Source of the DNA: Kroppenstedtia sanguinis
GTDB taxonomy: Bacteria; Bacillota; Bacilli; Thermoactinomycetales; DSM-45169
DNA length: 64,000 nt
Direction: 5' to 3'
Assembly (NCBI RefSeq): GCF_050433445.1
Contig: NZ_JBNPXF010000014.1
Span: 22,870 to 86,869 of the forward strand
Shown: piece by piece, positions 33,875 to 43,021 of the stretch
Numbering within the stretch: the stretch's first letter is position 1
How the letters are laid out: each line of letters starts with the position of its first letter
Translations under genes and position numbers: made by a program
Notes under the pieces: generated by a model
Seen by the model: only the letters and a program-made list of their open reading frames with translations
Told to the model about the DNA's origin: nothing
Databases searched by the model: none

Positions 33875-34981
33875 TTAACTTTCCTCGTGCAACACCGCCT
33901 GGATGCGGCGGATTTTCTCCTTATTCTTCTTATTGGGTTTTTTCCAATGATCCAATCGGTATTTTTGATACCAATCAGCTAAACGCTGGGCAATCTCCAT
34001 TCGATCCGCTAGGGGGGTATCCTCCGCCTCCATCCGGTCCAGCCATTTATCGGTGAGAACCTTCATAAATCGATCCGAGTCCTGGTCATACCCGTCTTCT
34101 TCCATCTCCCGTTCCACCGGGGTCATCTCGGCCAACTTGGCTTGTCTCTCCTGTTCCCGTTTCTGATCTTCAAGAGCCTGTTTCCACTCATTTTGCTTTT
34201 TTTTATCCACCACAAATCGACCATATCCCACTGCCGTTTTTGCTCCGGCTCCAATCCATTCCAACGCCTTCTGCAACCAATCCATGACCGTTTCTACATC
34301 TTCCTCATGTTTTCCCAGCCGTCGTGGAGCCAGGGAAAAGAGGAAGGGTTGATTCGCTGCTACCGTCAAAAAGGGGATCGGGACGGGGGCATGCCAGTCC
34401 ACCGGTGCCTTTCCCTCTTGGTAATACGGTCCATAATGAGGGGTCATCACATCTGCTTCCAACTGGATCGGGGCAAGAGGGATCGCATCGTAAAAAATCA
34501 CGCTCCCTACACTAGCGGTGGATGAATCTTGGTAGCCAAAAATTCGGTGCACATCTTTTTCATCCACTGCCTCCTCCCACCGTTCCGCCCAAGCCCGTAC
34601 CAATCCTTTTACCGACGAACCTGGTAGATAAGCGGTGCCCAATGTCGGGTGCCAGGCAAATCCGTTTTCCACAGGATGGGAACGTCCCAATCCCGTGACG
34701 AACCGACCTTCAGTCTTCGTATAAAGCAGCATTCCGGAGCCGCGGAGCACCATGGATTTCATTCGCTCCACCAGCTCACGGATCCCAGCTTGATCTCCAG
34801 TTTCTCCGATGACGCCCTCAATCCAGCGGGATTTATCGGTTCCTAAAGTCCAGACACCATCTTGCTGACTCCAGACATTGCAAAATTTCTCATACCACAA
34901 ACCGGTATGGCTATTTGGCGGGCGAAAACCGGGAACAAAATCATTTAGGTACAGAGGAAGGAGCCCTGTTTGTTTATCCAT
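33875..34981 (-). CDS. cmr6: Cmr6 (type III-B backbone subunit)
   Basis: RAMP protein at the 3' end of the Cmr complex. The 368-residue product shows HPTLGTAYLPGSSVKGLVRAWAE, the RAMP glycine-rich loop region, and GAKTAVGYGRF. The C-terminal 100 residues are highly charged. Start ATG at 34981 overlaps the cmr5 stop; a GTG at 34993 is also in frame. Last gene of the operon. Confidence 0.92.
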   Translation of the reverse strand: MDKQTGLLPLYLNDFVPGFRPPNSHTGLWYEKFCNVWSQQDGVWTLGTDKSRWIEGVIGETGDQAGIRELVERMKSMVLRGSGMLLYTKTEGRFVTGLGRSHPVENGFAWHPTLGTAYLPGSSVKGLVRAWAERWEEAVDEKDVHRIFGYQDSSTASVGSVIFYDAIPLAPIQLEADVMTPHYGPYYQEGKAPVDWHAPVPIPFLTVAANQPFLFSLAPRRLGKHEEDVETVMDWLQKALEWIGAGAKTAVGYGRFVVDKKKQNEWKQALEDQKREQERQAKLAEMTPVEREMEEDGYDQDSDRFMKVLTDKWLDRMEAEDTPLADRMEIAQRLADWYQKYRLDHWKKPNKKNKEKIRRIQAVLHEES

Positions 34982-35411
34982 TCCCGTTTTCACCCACCGT
35001 TTCTGGCTGCTTCAAATAAGCGACTGCCAATTTTTTATGCCACTCCAGCAAAGCCATCGTCTCTGCCCGCGCCCGAAGGTAGGTAGAGCGATCGCCTGTG
35101 ATCAAGGCTTCTAATAGATCCTCCGCCTTTGCATAGGGAGCCCGAGGATCCTCCCGGCACAACCAATCCTGTATATCCCGATAGAGGAGATAGTGGGGAT
35201 CCGTCTTTTCATTTTCGGAACCCACTGCCGCTGCTCGTAGCTGGGCCAAGGCTTGTCCGAGACCATTGCCGAGGATTGCTGCAGGCAGACGTTCCGTGTA
35301 ATCGGCGTAAGAGTCAGCTTCTGCTTCGGAAAAATTCCTCTTTATCTGCTTCACCTTGGTGAGAGAAAATTGGGCCCGCTCGAGATCAAGCATCCGCTTT
35401 TGGTCCGACAT
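34974..35411 (-). CDS. cmr5: Cmr5 small subunit
   Basis: Small helical subunit that lines the target RNA in the Cmr complex. The 145-residue product is alpha-helical with the typical pattern of conserved residues in ERLPAAILGNGLGQALAQLRA and DIQDWLCRE. Position between cmr4 and cmr6 confirms the call. Confidence 0.92.
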   Translation of the reverse strand: MSDQKRMLDLERAQFSLTKVKQIKRNFSEAEADSYADYTERLPAAILGNGLGQALAQLRAAAVGSENEKTDPHYLLYRDIQDWLCREDPRAPYAKAEDLLEALITGDRSTYLRARAETMALLEWHKKLAVAYLKQPETVGENGNG

Positions 35412-35424
35412 CTTGAATCCCCCC

Positions 35425-36249
35425 TCAATCTATCATCGACAGGACACACCAGCCCTGACCGATAGTTTCATTTCCCCCGACCTGCAGATAAGAAGGAGTT
35501 TGAAGCCTCCCATGCAAGGAATTCAACCTTTCCTCCTGTCCCGGGCGGGCCATCAACAAGCTGTAAAACAGGGTGTCCGGAGGTAAGGTCTCCTCATACC
35601 ACAAACTTTCACTTTGCTTGTTTCCATCCAATGAATTGCGCGCCTGTACGGAAAGTCCGAATTGAGCAAAGTGGGAAAAATCATCGTTATGGAGAACTGC
35701 CAATTGTGATCTCAAACGATTCTTCACGGATTCATGAGCAATCAGTGGCTTGATCCCTTCTGCTAAATCTTTCACTTTCTCCGACTCCGACCTTTTAAAA
35801 GAGAGCTCCTCCAGGAAGAGGAACTCTTCTCCCTCTCCTCCCTCTTCTTCCTTCTTAGCCACGATCACTTCTCCCGGTTGAGGTTCCAGCGTCACATGGA
35901 GCCCCTCTTTACCGACCATCTGTAAATCCCGTGTTAATCGTTCCAATATATACGGACAGGTAATCCAACGATAATGACCGGTCAAGGAGCGAATGGGTAA
36001 CAACAGCAGACGTCCATCAGCCACTGCAATTCCACCGGCGCCACCTTTGCTACCGAAAATTTGTGTGATCGTTTCCCATTTCTCCAGCTCCGCCTTGTCC
36101 CGCAAGGCGCCTTTCAAGCTGGAACCCACGATCACCGGATACTGAGTCGTCGCCTCCCGAGCTACAGGCAGATCGATCACCCCAGTCGTTTGACCGCTTC
36201 CTGGATGAAGCGATGTTTCTGCCAACATTCCCATCATCAAACTCTTCAT
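35425..36249 (-). CDS. cmr4: Cmr4 backbone subunit (target RNA nuclease)
   Basis: Forms the repeating backbone and cuts target RNA at 6-nt intervals. The 274-residue product starts MKSLMMGMLAETSLHPGSGQ, with TGVIDLPVAREATTQYPVIVGSSLKGALRD, the RAMP hallmark of Cmr4; the first Asp of this stretch corresponds to the catalytic position in known Cmr4. It overlaps the cmr3 stop by 4 bp. Confidence 0.94.
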   Translation of the reverse strand: MKSLMMGMLAETSLHPGSGQTTGVIDLPVAREATTQYPVIVGSSLKGALRDKAELEKWETITQIFGSKGGAGGIAVADGRLLLLPIRSLTGHYRWITCPYILERLTRDLQMVGKEGLHVTLEPQPGEVIVAKKEEEGGEGEEFLFLEELSFKRSESEKVKDLAEGIKPLIAHESVKNRLRSQLAVLHNDDFSHFAQFGLSVQARNSLDGNKQSESLWYEETLPPDTLFYSLLMARPGQEERLNSLHGRLQTPSYLQVGGNETIGQGWCVLSMID

Positions 36250-37331
36250 TTCGTCCCCTCCTGCCATGTTCCAATCACCACTTCTCCCATCCCGTAAGCC
36301 TGCTGGTTTCCCGTCAACCTTCCGTGCAACTCCTTGATTTGATCCAACTCTTCCCTCTTCGCCTCATAAAACCAAGTGCTCCCTGGAGGAAGAAGCGAAG
36401 TAAGTGGACGCGGCCGTCTTTTTTCGAGATCCCAGCCCCCCACTTGCAATACCTTGTCAATGGAGGCAGACACACAACGCCCTGGAATCTCCGCTAGACC
36501 CTCTCGAATCACTTGACAAGGGTTTGGATAGGAACCCGGTGTCAGTAAGGACACCGTAAATCGCAGGAGATCTCCTTCAGGAGTCAAGGACGGAGAAGGA
36601 AGTCGATCTCTTGGTTCTGATCTTCCTTCTGTAACCGTGACATGGGCGATCCGACCTTCCCCACCCAGGGAGACACCAAAGGATCCTTCCGGATGCCTGT
36701 CTTCCGGAATCCCATCCACCTCTACCTCGATCTGTAGCTCCGACTTTGGACGGGTGTGGATGGCACCATACAATTCTCCCTCCTTGGCCGTCCGTGTCTT
36801 GCAATCCCAACCGATACCGACCCGATGCTCCGGCTCCCATAAATCCCCTGCCTGGAAAAATGTCTCAGTTGGAGGGATTCCTCCCGCAAGCGCTGCCTCC
36901 AGTCCGGCAGCGGTCAACCAGCCGGATAAGCGCTTACCCACCCTCTTTTTCTCCAGTTTAGGCAGGCGCACCAGACCCATATCACACTCCACCTCTTCCC
37001 CCAGTACCAATCGGACCGGCGGTTCTCCCTTTTTGCCAAAGAAGAGGTGAGGAGCGGGATAGAGACGTTCTCCTCTGTATCGAAGATAGGGGCCGCGCAA
37101 ACGGAGAACCCCCAGATCCTTCGAGGAACCCAAACCCGCGGGCAATCCACCCTTGTCATTGGGTGACCACCCTTGTCTGCGGGCCAGGGTCGTTCGGATC
37201 GCTCCCTGCAAAGTGGACATCAAGGGAGGAAACCTGCCCACTGGTTGAACGTTTCCCCCTTCCCCCTGGCGAAAGGGAGTTCCATCACGAAAAAACAGGG
37301 TATCCAACGCCCGAAATGACCAAATTTTCAT
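36246..37331 (-). CDS. cmr3: Cmr3 (crRNA 5'-handle binding subunit)
   Basis: Pairs with Cas10 at the 5' end of the crRNA. The 361-residue product starts MKIWSFRALDTLFFRDGTPF, a Cmr3 signature, followed by GRFPPLMSTLQGAIRTTL and ends with the RAMP loop region. The frame is open to 37424, but ATG at 37331 overlaps the cas10 stop by 4 bp and follows GGAGGGGAGAC. Confidence 0.94.
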   Translation of the reverse strand: MKIWSFRALDTLFFRDGTPFRQGEGGNVQPVGRFPPLMSTLQGAIRTTLARRQGWSPNDKGGLPAGLGSSKDLGVLRLRGPYLRYRGERLYPAPHLFFGKKGEPPVRLVLGEEVECDMGLVRLPKLEKKRVGKRLSGWLTAAGLEAALAGGIPPTETFFQAGDLWEPEHRVGIGWDCKTRTAKEGELYGAIHTRPKSELQIEVEVDGIPEDRHPEGSFGVSLGGEGRIAHVTVTEGRSEPRDRLPSPSLTPEGDLLRFTVSLLTPGSYPNPCQVIREGLAEIPGRCVSASIDKVLQVGGWDLEKRRPRPLTSLLPPGSTWFYEAKREELDQIKELHGRLTGNQQAYGMGEVVIGTWQEGTK

Positions 37332-39220
37332 GGTTGTCTCCCCTCCAGTTGTCGGAGAAAACGAAGAAATATGGCGGCCTCCGCCGAGTTGGCATCTCCG
37401 TTCCCATCGCGGGATTTCATACAAAAATCGATCAGTGGGTCCACTCGCAGTTTCACTTCATCCATGGAAATCTTCTTTTTTTGCTCCAAATTGCGCTGGT
37501 ATTCCGCCCGCAAAAAGGTTTTAAGAATCTCCTCTTTCTGCTGGTCATCCACTGGGAAATCCGCCGTCTTGGCAAACTGTTCCCTTAATTTGAACAAAAA
37601 ACCAGAAGAGAACAGGGTCGGATCCTTTTCAGAACGAGGTCCAATCCATTGCCCCAATACCGTCGATCCATCTTCGCCGCTTCTCCCTTCACCAATCACA
37701 GTCTCCCACTTGGCCGACCAGGTCAGAATGGGGCCACCTGTTTTCCAGACACTCACAGCCAGACTATCTCGCCCGCAGGCTTCCTTCGCCACATCATCTA
37801 ATAAATGATGGGCATAACGGAGCAAGCCGGTGAGTGGAGCTGTACGGTGAGCGTAAACCAAGGCCCCTGAAATCGTTGCCTTGGGTTCTTTTACAAAAGC
37901 TTCCCTGTACTTCCTACGTAGCTTCACGCTAACCGGAAGGGCTTGATGGAAGGGGAGCATAGCTAAGACATCATCTCCGCCCGCATAGACCGTAACCCCG
38001 TCATGGGCTGCCACTAGCTCTGAAAGTCCCGTAGTAAACTGCGCCAGAGAAAGACTCACTTGTTCCCCTCGATTTTCCGTCCCTTTTTTCGACTGCAACA
38101 ATTGTCCCAGCTGATCCCCATCCATCAGTAGCAAAGCATAATAGGAAGAAGGAGACCCAATGGATTTTGTCAGGTTTCTATGGGCTTTCTGTAGGGTTTC
38201 CTTTTGCTTCTCATCAACTTGATCCTTGGCATTCGGATAAATGCTTTTCCAGTAGTTGGAGCTCGTCAGATTGGACTCAAAGAAGCTAGGCCCATCCAGG
38301 TAGGTGATCTTCGCTAGATTCGGTTGTTCCTCAATCACCCTCTGCACAGAGCTGAAATGAGTCCCGTTTTCAGTACAGGGAATGTCGCAGGAATCGGCTT
38401 CGGTTAAAAAAGCCTGCGCCAGTTCCGGTTCTTCCTCCACCGCCCGAAGAACCCAAGGCAACGCTGCCAGATAGGAAGTAGATGGAAATCCGGTCGCCTT
38501 TTCAGGCAAGGGCCAACCGATTGCTTCTTCGGAAATCAGAGGGAAAAACCGTTTGATGATTCCGATTGCACTTAAGCGCTCATTCTCCCTGATTTGCCGA
38601 GAGAAACGTTTAGGGAGAGCCGCTCGCAAAGCTTCCCAAAATTCCAATTGCTCCTCATGGCGAAAGTAACCGGATAACTCCTGCAGATTTCCGATCAGCG
38701 TACATTTTTCTCCCGGCTCTTTAGGTCGAATCTGACTTCGCCAATTTTTCCGCCGATCCAGCAAGTCATCCTGCTCTCCGACAGCCCAGGTAATCTCCCA
38801 AAAGTGATTCACTTGGCGGTCCCAAATCTTTTTTGTACCCTTCCCCTTCGGAGCTACTTTTTCAACTACACACTTCCATACCTGATCCGCAATTCGTTGC
38901 CATGCATCCTCAACCGCATTCTTAATGTCGTCAACATAGGTTTTAGGAGAAACCCCAGAGGGAAGTATCGCTTGAAATCGGTTAGGCAGTGTTCCCACCC
39001 AGGGGCCTTCCTCGTTTTTTTCAGTGATCGCCTTTAACAAGGGATCACCCTTCACTACAGGAAACAGGATGTTCCCCCCAGTCTCTTCTACTTTGGCCAT
39101 CGCATGCCCCGACAGATAAGAGAGAAGGAATGAACTGGCCAAAAGATCCCGGGTGCGTCGGGACTGTGCGACAAACTCCTGTACGGGTCCCAATGTAAAA
39201 TGTAACCTCTGTCGGCTCAT
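37328..39220 (-). CDS. cas10: Cas10/Cmr2 with intact GGDD cyclase motif
   Basis: Signature large subunit of type III systems. The 630-residue protein is short for the family. Its second palm domain carries GGDD in TVYAGGDDVLAML (near residue 415), so it should make cyclic oligoadenylates when target RNA is bound. No clear HD nuclease motif is seen at the N-terminus, so DNase activity is doubtful. No CARF effector gene that would read the signal is seen in the window. Confidence 0.94.
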   Translation of the reverse strand: MSRQRLHFTLGPVQEFVAQSRRTRDLLASSFLLSYLSGHAMAKVEETGGNILFPVVKGDPLLKAITEKNEEGPWVGTLPNRFQAILPSGVSPKTYVDDIKNAVEDAWQRIADQVWKCVVEKVAPKGKGTKKIWDRQVNHFWEITWAVGEQDDLLDRRKNWRSQIRPKEPGEKCTLIGNLQELSGYFRHEEQLEFWEALRAALPKRFSRQIRENERLSAIGIIKRFFPLISEEAIGWPLPEKATGFPSTSYLAALPWVLRAVEEEPELAQAFLTEADSCDIPCTENGTHFSSVQRVIEEQPNLAKITYLDGPSFFESNLTSSNYWKSIYPNAKDQVDEKQKETLQKAHRNLTKSIGSPSSYYALLLMDGDQLGQLLQSKKGTENRGEQVSLSLAQFTTGLSELVAAHDGVTVYAGGDDVLAMLPFHQALPVSVKLRRKYREAFVKEPKATISGALVYAHRTAPLTGLLRYAHHLLDDVAKEACGRDSLAVSVWKTGGPILTWSAKWETVIGEGRSGEDGSTVLGQWIGPRSEKDPTLFSSGFLFKLREQFAKTADFPVDDQQKEEILKTFLRAEYQRNLEQKKKISMDEVKLRVDPLIDFCMKSRDGNGDANSAEAAIFLRFLRQLEGRQP

Positions 39221-40296
39221 CGGCCACCCTCCCCCTGGTATTGCTGTTGTCGCAAATGGTCTGCAAACTGATGCAAAATCGATGAGACATCAGGGGCAGG
39301 AAACTTTCCGATCCTCTTTCCTTCCCTCTTTGTCTCCACCTGCGACGGATAGGGAGCAGACAGAATCACAAACAAGGGATAAAATTTATCTCCTGCTTGA
39401 ACGACGCGAATCCAGACCGGAGACGCCACCCGTTCAAAATCTATAGGCTTGTACTCTATTTTAGGCTCATGACGTTTTTGAGAACTCATCGGCAACCCAA
39501 GGGCAATCCGATCCCACGAGTTCTTTTCCCGAAAATCTTTTAAGTCCTCGGCGGCTTGGAATAACGCTTGCTCCCAGCCTTTGGATCCTTTTGTGCCATA
39601 GAAAAAAGAAGCTTGCCGATCGATGACAGTATGATCCGCCGTTGAAACATCACCGAACCAAGATTGGATCCGGGAAAGCCCCTCCAGCCATCGCTGGTAC
39701 CATTTCTCCATACTCTCGGCCCCATGAGCGATAGGAAGCTCCCGCAACCATTGAGATGCCCTATCATTCCCTGTCAATTTCCAACTTTTCAAAGTAACGG
39801 TTCCAAACCCACGGCGGGAACGGGAACCTAAGCCCCCGATGTGACCGAGTAGCCACACTGAAGCGAGCACAGAACGCCAAGCTTCTGGAGGATTTTCCTC
39901 CCCTTTAGCAGGTGGACGAAGCATAATCGAAAACTTGAGATCCTGGTTGGGTTCCAGATATCCCCTTCCCTCTTTTTCCCCACTATTCGGTGTAAGGGAA
40001 AAGCTCAAATAACTCAATTTCTTCAATTTCCCAAGCATCTGTTTGTTTTCTTTTTTGATTACATCTCTTTTCAAAGAAGAGGTTTCCATCCGTATCAAAA
40101 ACCGTGACTGTCCTTTCCCCGCCTGTGCACTGCCGAATAGATCCTCTTCCATCCTGGTATACGCCGGATCTACTGCACGATACCAAAAACGGAGCGCCCC
40201 TTTGATCGAGGGAACCCGCATTTCGGCTTGATGCGGATCTACTCCTCCCAAAAACAGGGGCGTTTGGATCCGATATGTAACCTCCAACCGTTCCAC
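39217..40296 (-). CDS. cmr1: Cmr1
   Basis: RAMP subunit at the 3' end of the crRNA, which helps bind target RNA. The product of about 359 residues contains YRIQTPLFLGGVDPHQAEMR and PSIKGALRFWYRAVDP, the Cmr1 signature, and GGLGSRSRRGFGTVTL as the glycine-rich loop. GTG at 40296 fits the GGAGGTGA ribosome site; an ATG at 40332 lacks one. First gene of the Cmr operon, overlapping cas10 by 4 bp. Confidence 0.93.
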   Translation of the reverse strand: MERLEVTYRIQTPLFLGGVDPHQAEMRVPSIKGALRFWYRAVDPAYTRMEEDLFGSAQAGKGQSRFLIRMETSSLKRDVIKKENKQMLGKLKKLSYLSFSLTPNSGEKEGRGYLEPNQDLKFSIMLRPPAKGEENPPEAWRSVLASVWLLGHIGGLGSRSRRGFGTVTLKSWKLTGNDRASQWLRELPIAHGAESMEKWYQRWLEGLSRIQSWFGDVSTADHTVIDRQASFFYGTKGSKGWEQALFQAAEDLKDFREKNSWDRIALGLPMSSQKRHEPKIEYKPIDFERVASPVWIRVVQAGDKFYPLFVILSAPYPSQVETKREGKRIGKFPAPDVSSILHQFADHLRQQQYQGEGGR

Positions 40297-40575
40297 CGCT
40301 TCACCTCCACGGTTTTTCCTACCACCTGACATTTTGTACTTTGGGATGAAATAATAAAGTTTTCTACTTACATCATTATTCTACCATTTTCTTTTTATTT
40401 GTCGACATAATTACAAACATCATCAAATTTCTTTAATAAAATGAAATGCCTAAAGGACTCTGTTATGGGAAAGCTCTATTCTTCAGATTTATTGGCTACA
40501 TCCCCATTGTTTTCAATCTGTTTAGCCCTATTCCATGATAAAGTGAACAAAGCAAGTGAAGGAGGAGTGTGCAGG

Positions 40576-41418
40576 ATGTTGAAAAGGATTCGCAATCGAT
40601 TGGGGCAGTTTTCCAAAGCGGAGGAGAAGATTGCCCGCTATATTTTAAATCATGCCGAATTGATTCCGAACATGACCACCAAGGAACTGGCGGATAAGTC
40701 TGAGGTGAGTGAGGCCTCGGTGATTCGCTTTTCCAAATCCATCGGGATCGGCAGTTTCAAAGCATTTAAAATCGCTCTCGCCCAGGAACTCGCCGTTGCA
40801 GATGAAGAGTATATCTCCGATTTTTCCATCGTTCATAAAAAGGATTCCCCCTATGACTTATTCCAGAAAGTCGTTCAGGTAAACAGAGGGGCCATTGAGC
40901 TATTGACTAGCTCCCTCAATAAAAAAGAACTGGAAGAGGCCATCCGTGTCTTAAAGGAGGCAAGGCGAGTCCTCTTCTTCGGAGTAGGCGGTTCCGCGAT
41001 TGCGGCGATGGACAGTGTGTACAAATTTACGAAACTCGGTTTTCGGGCGGAATTCAATCCCGATTTTCATTATATGCTCTCCTTGATCCCTTATTTGAAC
41101 GAGCAGGACGTCTTTGTAGCTATCAGCATGTCTGGCGAAACGAAGGATGTCGTCGATTTGACTCGTTTTGCCAAAAAGAAAGGAGCCACCGTGATCGCGA
41201 TCACCAATATTAGTAAATCCCCCTTATATAAGCTGGCGGAGATCCGACTGGCCACCCCCACGGTAGAAAAGGATTTCCGTTCCGGTAGTATTACATCCAG
41301 AATGACGCAGTTAACCGTGATCGATACGTTATATATCAGCCTCTTTAACACCATTGGCAAACAGGTACTGGAACAATATCAGGAAGCGAGGGAAGAAGTC
41401 GTGAAGCTGCGCCGTTAG
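40576..41418 (+). CDS. MurR/RpiR-family regulator
   Basis: Sugar-phosphate-sensing regulator. The 280-residue product (ATG 40576 after AAGGAGGAG) has an N-terminal HTH_6 domain (FSKAEEKIARYILNH, MTTKELADKSEVSEASVIRFSKSIG) and a C-terminal SIS domain (RVLFFGVGGSAIAAMDSVYKF, VAISMSGETKDVVDL). Upstream of murQ-murP-mupG on the same strand with a MITE-like element between, so it most likely controls MurNAc use, with MurNAc-6-phosphate as probable ligand (inference). Confidence 0.92.
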   Translation: MLKRIRNRLGQFSKAEEKIARYILNHAELIPNMTTKELADKSEVSEASVIRFSKSIGIGSFKAFKIALAQELAVADEEYISDFSIVHKKDSPYDLFQKVVQVNRGAIELLTSSLNKKELEEAIRVLKEARRVLFFGVGGSAIAAMDSVYKFTKLGFRAEFNPDFHYMLSLIPYLNEQDVFVAISMSGETKDVVDLTRFAKKKGATVIAITNISKSPLYKLAEIRLATPTVEKDFRSGSITSRMTQLTVIDTLYISLFNTIGKQVLEQYQEAREEVVKLRR

Positions 41419-41562
41419 GGCGTGGCAGGACTTCAGGTTGTTTTTCACAGGGTACAGTGTTTAAAAGCGGTCGGGATGGGGGTTCATATGGCGGTACCCA
41501 AGTTCTGGCGAGGTAAAGTTACTCCATGCGAACCCCCACTCCCTCTCCCGTGTTTTCAAGAT
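41419..41562. other. Structured spacer after the MurR-type gene
   Basis: No gene seen. GGGGGTTC-ATATGG near 41477 can pair with CCATGC-GAACCCCC near 41525, giving a long imperfect stem. It might be a terminator-like or regulatory structure, but no T-run follows. Confidence 0.3.
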
Positions 41563-41765
41563 TAGGGCTGTTGATTAACCAATAAATAGGTGGAGGAAAC
41601 AAAATTGACCCTTTCGCCCTTCCCATTGCCCCATCGTAAAATATGGCTTAAGGGGACGGGGAGGGTGGGACGGTGAAAAGCCTTTGCACTCTTTGCAAGA
41701 GATCGTAACCGTCCCACCATCCCGATCTTATTTCTCACCTAAAATACGGCTAATCAACACGCCTG
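41563..41765. mobile_element. MITE-like element, subfamily A, copy 2 (203 bp)
   Basis: Same length and ends as 12299-12501 (left TAGGGCTGTTGATTAACC, right ending CTAATCAACACGCCTG). Flanks TTTCAAGAT and TTTCAATGT match at 7 of 9 bases, a slightly decayed 9-bp target duplication. It lies between the regulator and the MurNAc operon. Confidence 0.78.
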
Positions 41766-41955
41766 TTTCAATGTATCTTCCCCTTTTCAATACATGAATC
41801 GAGCTAAAGATCTCATACTGACCCTTCTTAACTCCACATCATAATGGACTGTGAAACCCTCACCCCACCCGGCCCCAGACTGATTCAGCCAGTTGGAGCA
41901 AGCAGATTCGCTTGGGATCTCCTCCGTTCAGGTCTTCATAGTTATCGGAATGGAA

Positions 41956-41992
41956 TTTATTTTCCCTAAAGTGAAGTTTTATTTCCTTTAAA
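41956..41992 (+). promoter_or_regulatory. Candidate MurR operator pair
   Basis: Two similar half-palindromic boxes, TTTATTTTCCCTAAA (41956) and TTTATTTCCTTTAAA (41978), 22 bp apart (two helical turns), directly upstream of the murQ promoter. Inference that the MurR-type protein binds here. Confidence 0.4.
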
Positions 41993-42004
41993 ATAGCTTG
42001 TATA

Positions 42005-42034
42005 TTGACTTTTAATTTCATTCCTCCTTATAAT
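42005..42034 (+). promoter_or_regulatory. Promoter of murQ operon
   Basis: TTGACT (42005-42010), 18 bp, perfect TATAAT (42029-42034), followed by AAAGGAG and the murQ ATG. Confidence 0.75.
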
Positions 42035-42065
42035 CAAAAGTGACTACAGGAAAGGAGTTGAATCC

Positions 42066-42956
42066 ATGCTCGAGAAATTAGAAACCGAAACAAGAAACCA
42101 AAAAACCATGGCATTAGATCAGATGTCGATACGGGAATTTTTGCAAGTGATGAATGAGGAGGATCAGCGGGTACCCCAAGCAATCCAAAGCCAATTACCT
42201 CAGATTGAGATGGCCGTTCATCAGGTGATGGAATCATTTCGCAATCAGGGCCGATTAATCTATACCGGTGCCGGCACCAGTGGACGACTGGGCATATTGG
42301 ATGCCGTGGAATGTGTCCCTACCTTCAGTGCCTCCCCGGAAATGGTGAGAGGAATCATTGCCGGTGGTTTGAAAGCGCTTACTGATGCTGTAGAAGGTGC
42401 AGAGGACGATGAAGAGCTTGGAAAAACAGATTTAGCGAGGCTGCAGCTTTCCGAAAGAGATACGGTCATAGGTCTTGCCGCTAGCGGGCGGACTCCCTAT
42501 GTGATAGGAGCATTGGCATACGCCAAATCCCAAGGCGCCAGCACGGTAAGCATCTCCTGTAACAAAGGTTCGGAAATGAGTGCGTACAGTGATATTGCCA
42601 TCGAGGTGGAAACCGGCCCTGAAGTATTGACCGGCTCCACAAGACTCAAAGCCGGGTCCGCACAAAAAATGGTGTTGAATATGATTTCGACAGCTGCCAT
42701 GGTCGGAATCGGGAAAGTGTATCAAAATCTGATGGTGGATGTACAACCTACCAATAATAAATTAAAAGAAAGATCGAAGCGCATCATTATGGAGGCTACG
42801 AACGTAGATTACCAAACCGCCAGCACCTATTTTGCGAAGGCTGATCAACAGGTAAAGACCGCCATTGTTATGCTTTTACTCGATTGCTCAAAAAAAGAAG
42901 CCATCGAAAAAATCGAGGGAAGTCATGGATTCGTACGCAAAGCCCTATCTGATTGA
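42066..42956 (+). CDS. murQ: N-acetylmuramic acid 6-phosphate etherase
   Basis: Cleaves the lactyl ether of MurNAc-6-phosphate to GlcNAc-6-phosphate and lactate in cell-wall recycling. The 296-residue protein begins MLEKLETETRNQKTM and has the SIS motifs YTGAGTSGRLGILDA and GLAASGRTPYVIGAL, and NLMVDVQPTNNKLKERSKRI, all diagnostic of MurQ. First gene of the murQ-murP-mupG operon. Confidence 0.96.
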   Translation: MLEKLETETRNQKTMALDQMSIREFLQVMNEEDQRVPQAIQSQLPQIEMAVHQVMESFRNQGRLIYTGAGTSGRLGILDAVECVPTFSASPEMVRGIIAGGLKALTDAVEGAEDDEELGKTDLARLQLSERDTVIGLAASGRTPYVIGALAYAKSQGASTVSISCNKGSEMSAYSDIAIEVETGPEVLTGSTRLKAGSAQKMVLNMISTAAMVGIGKVYQNLMVDVQPTNNKLKERSKRIIMEATNVDYQTASTYFAKADQQVKTAIVMLLLDCSKKEAIEKIEGSHGFVRKALSD

Positions 42957-43021
42957 GAAGGTGGTTTTCCATTCTTCAATCAGAAGTCAAATAAAGGAAA
43001 AACGTAGGGGAGGGTTTAGAG

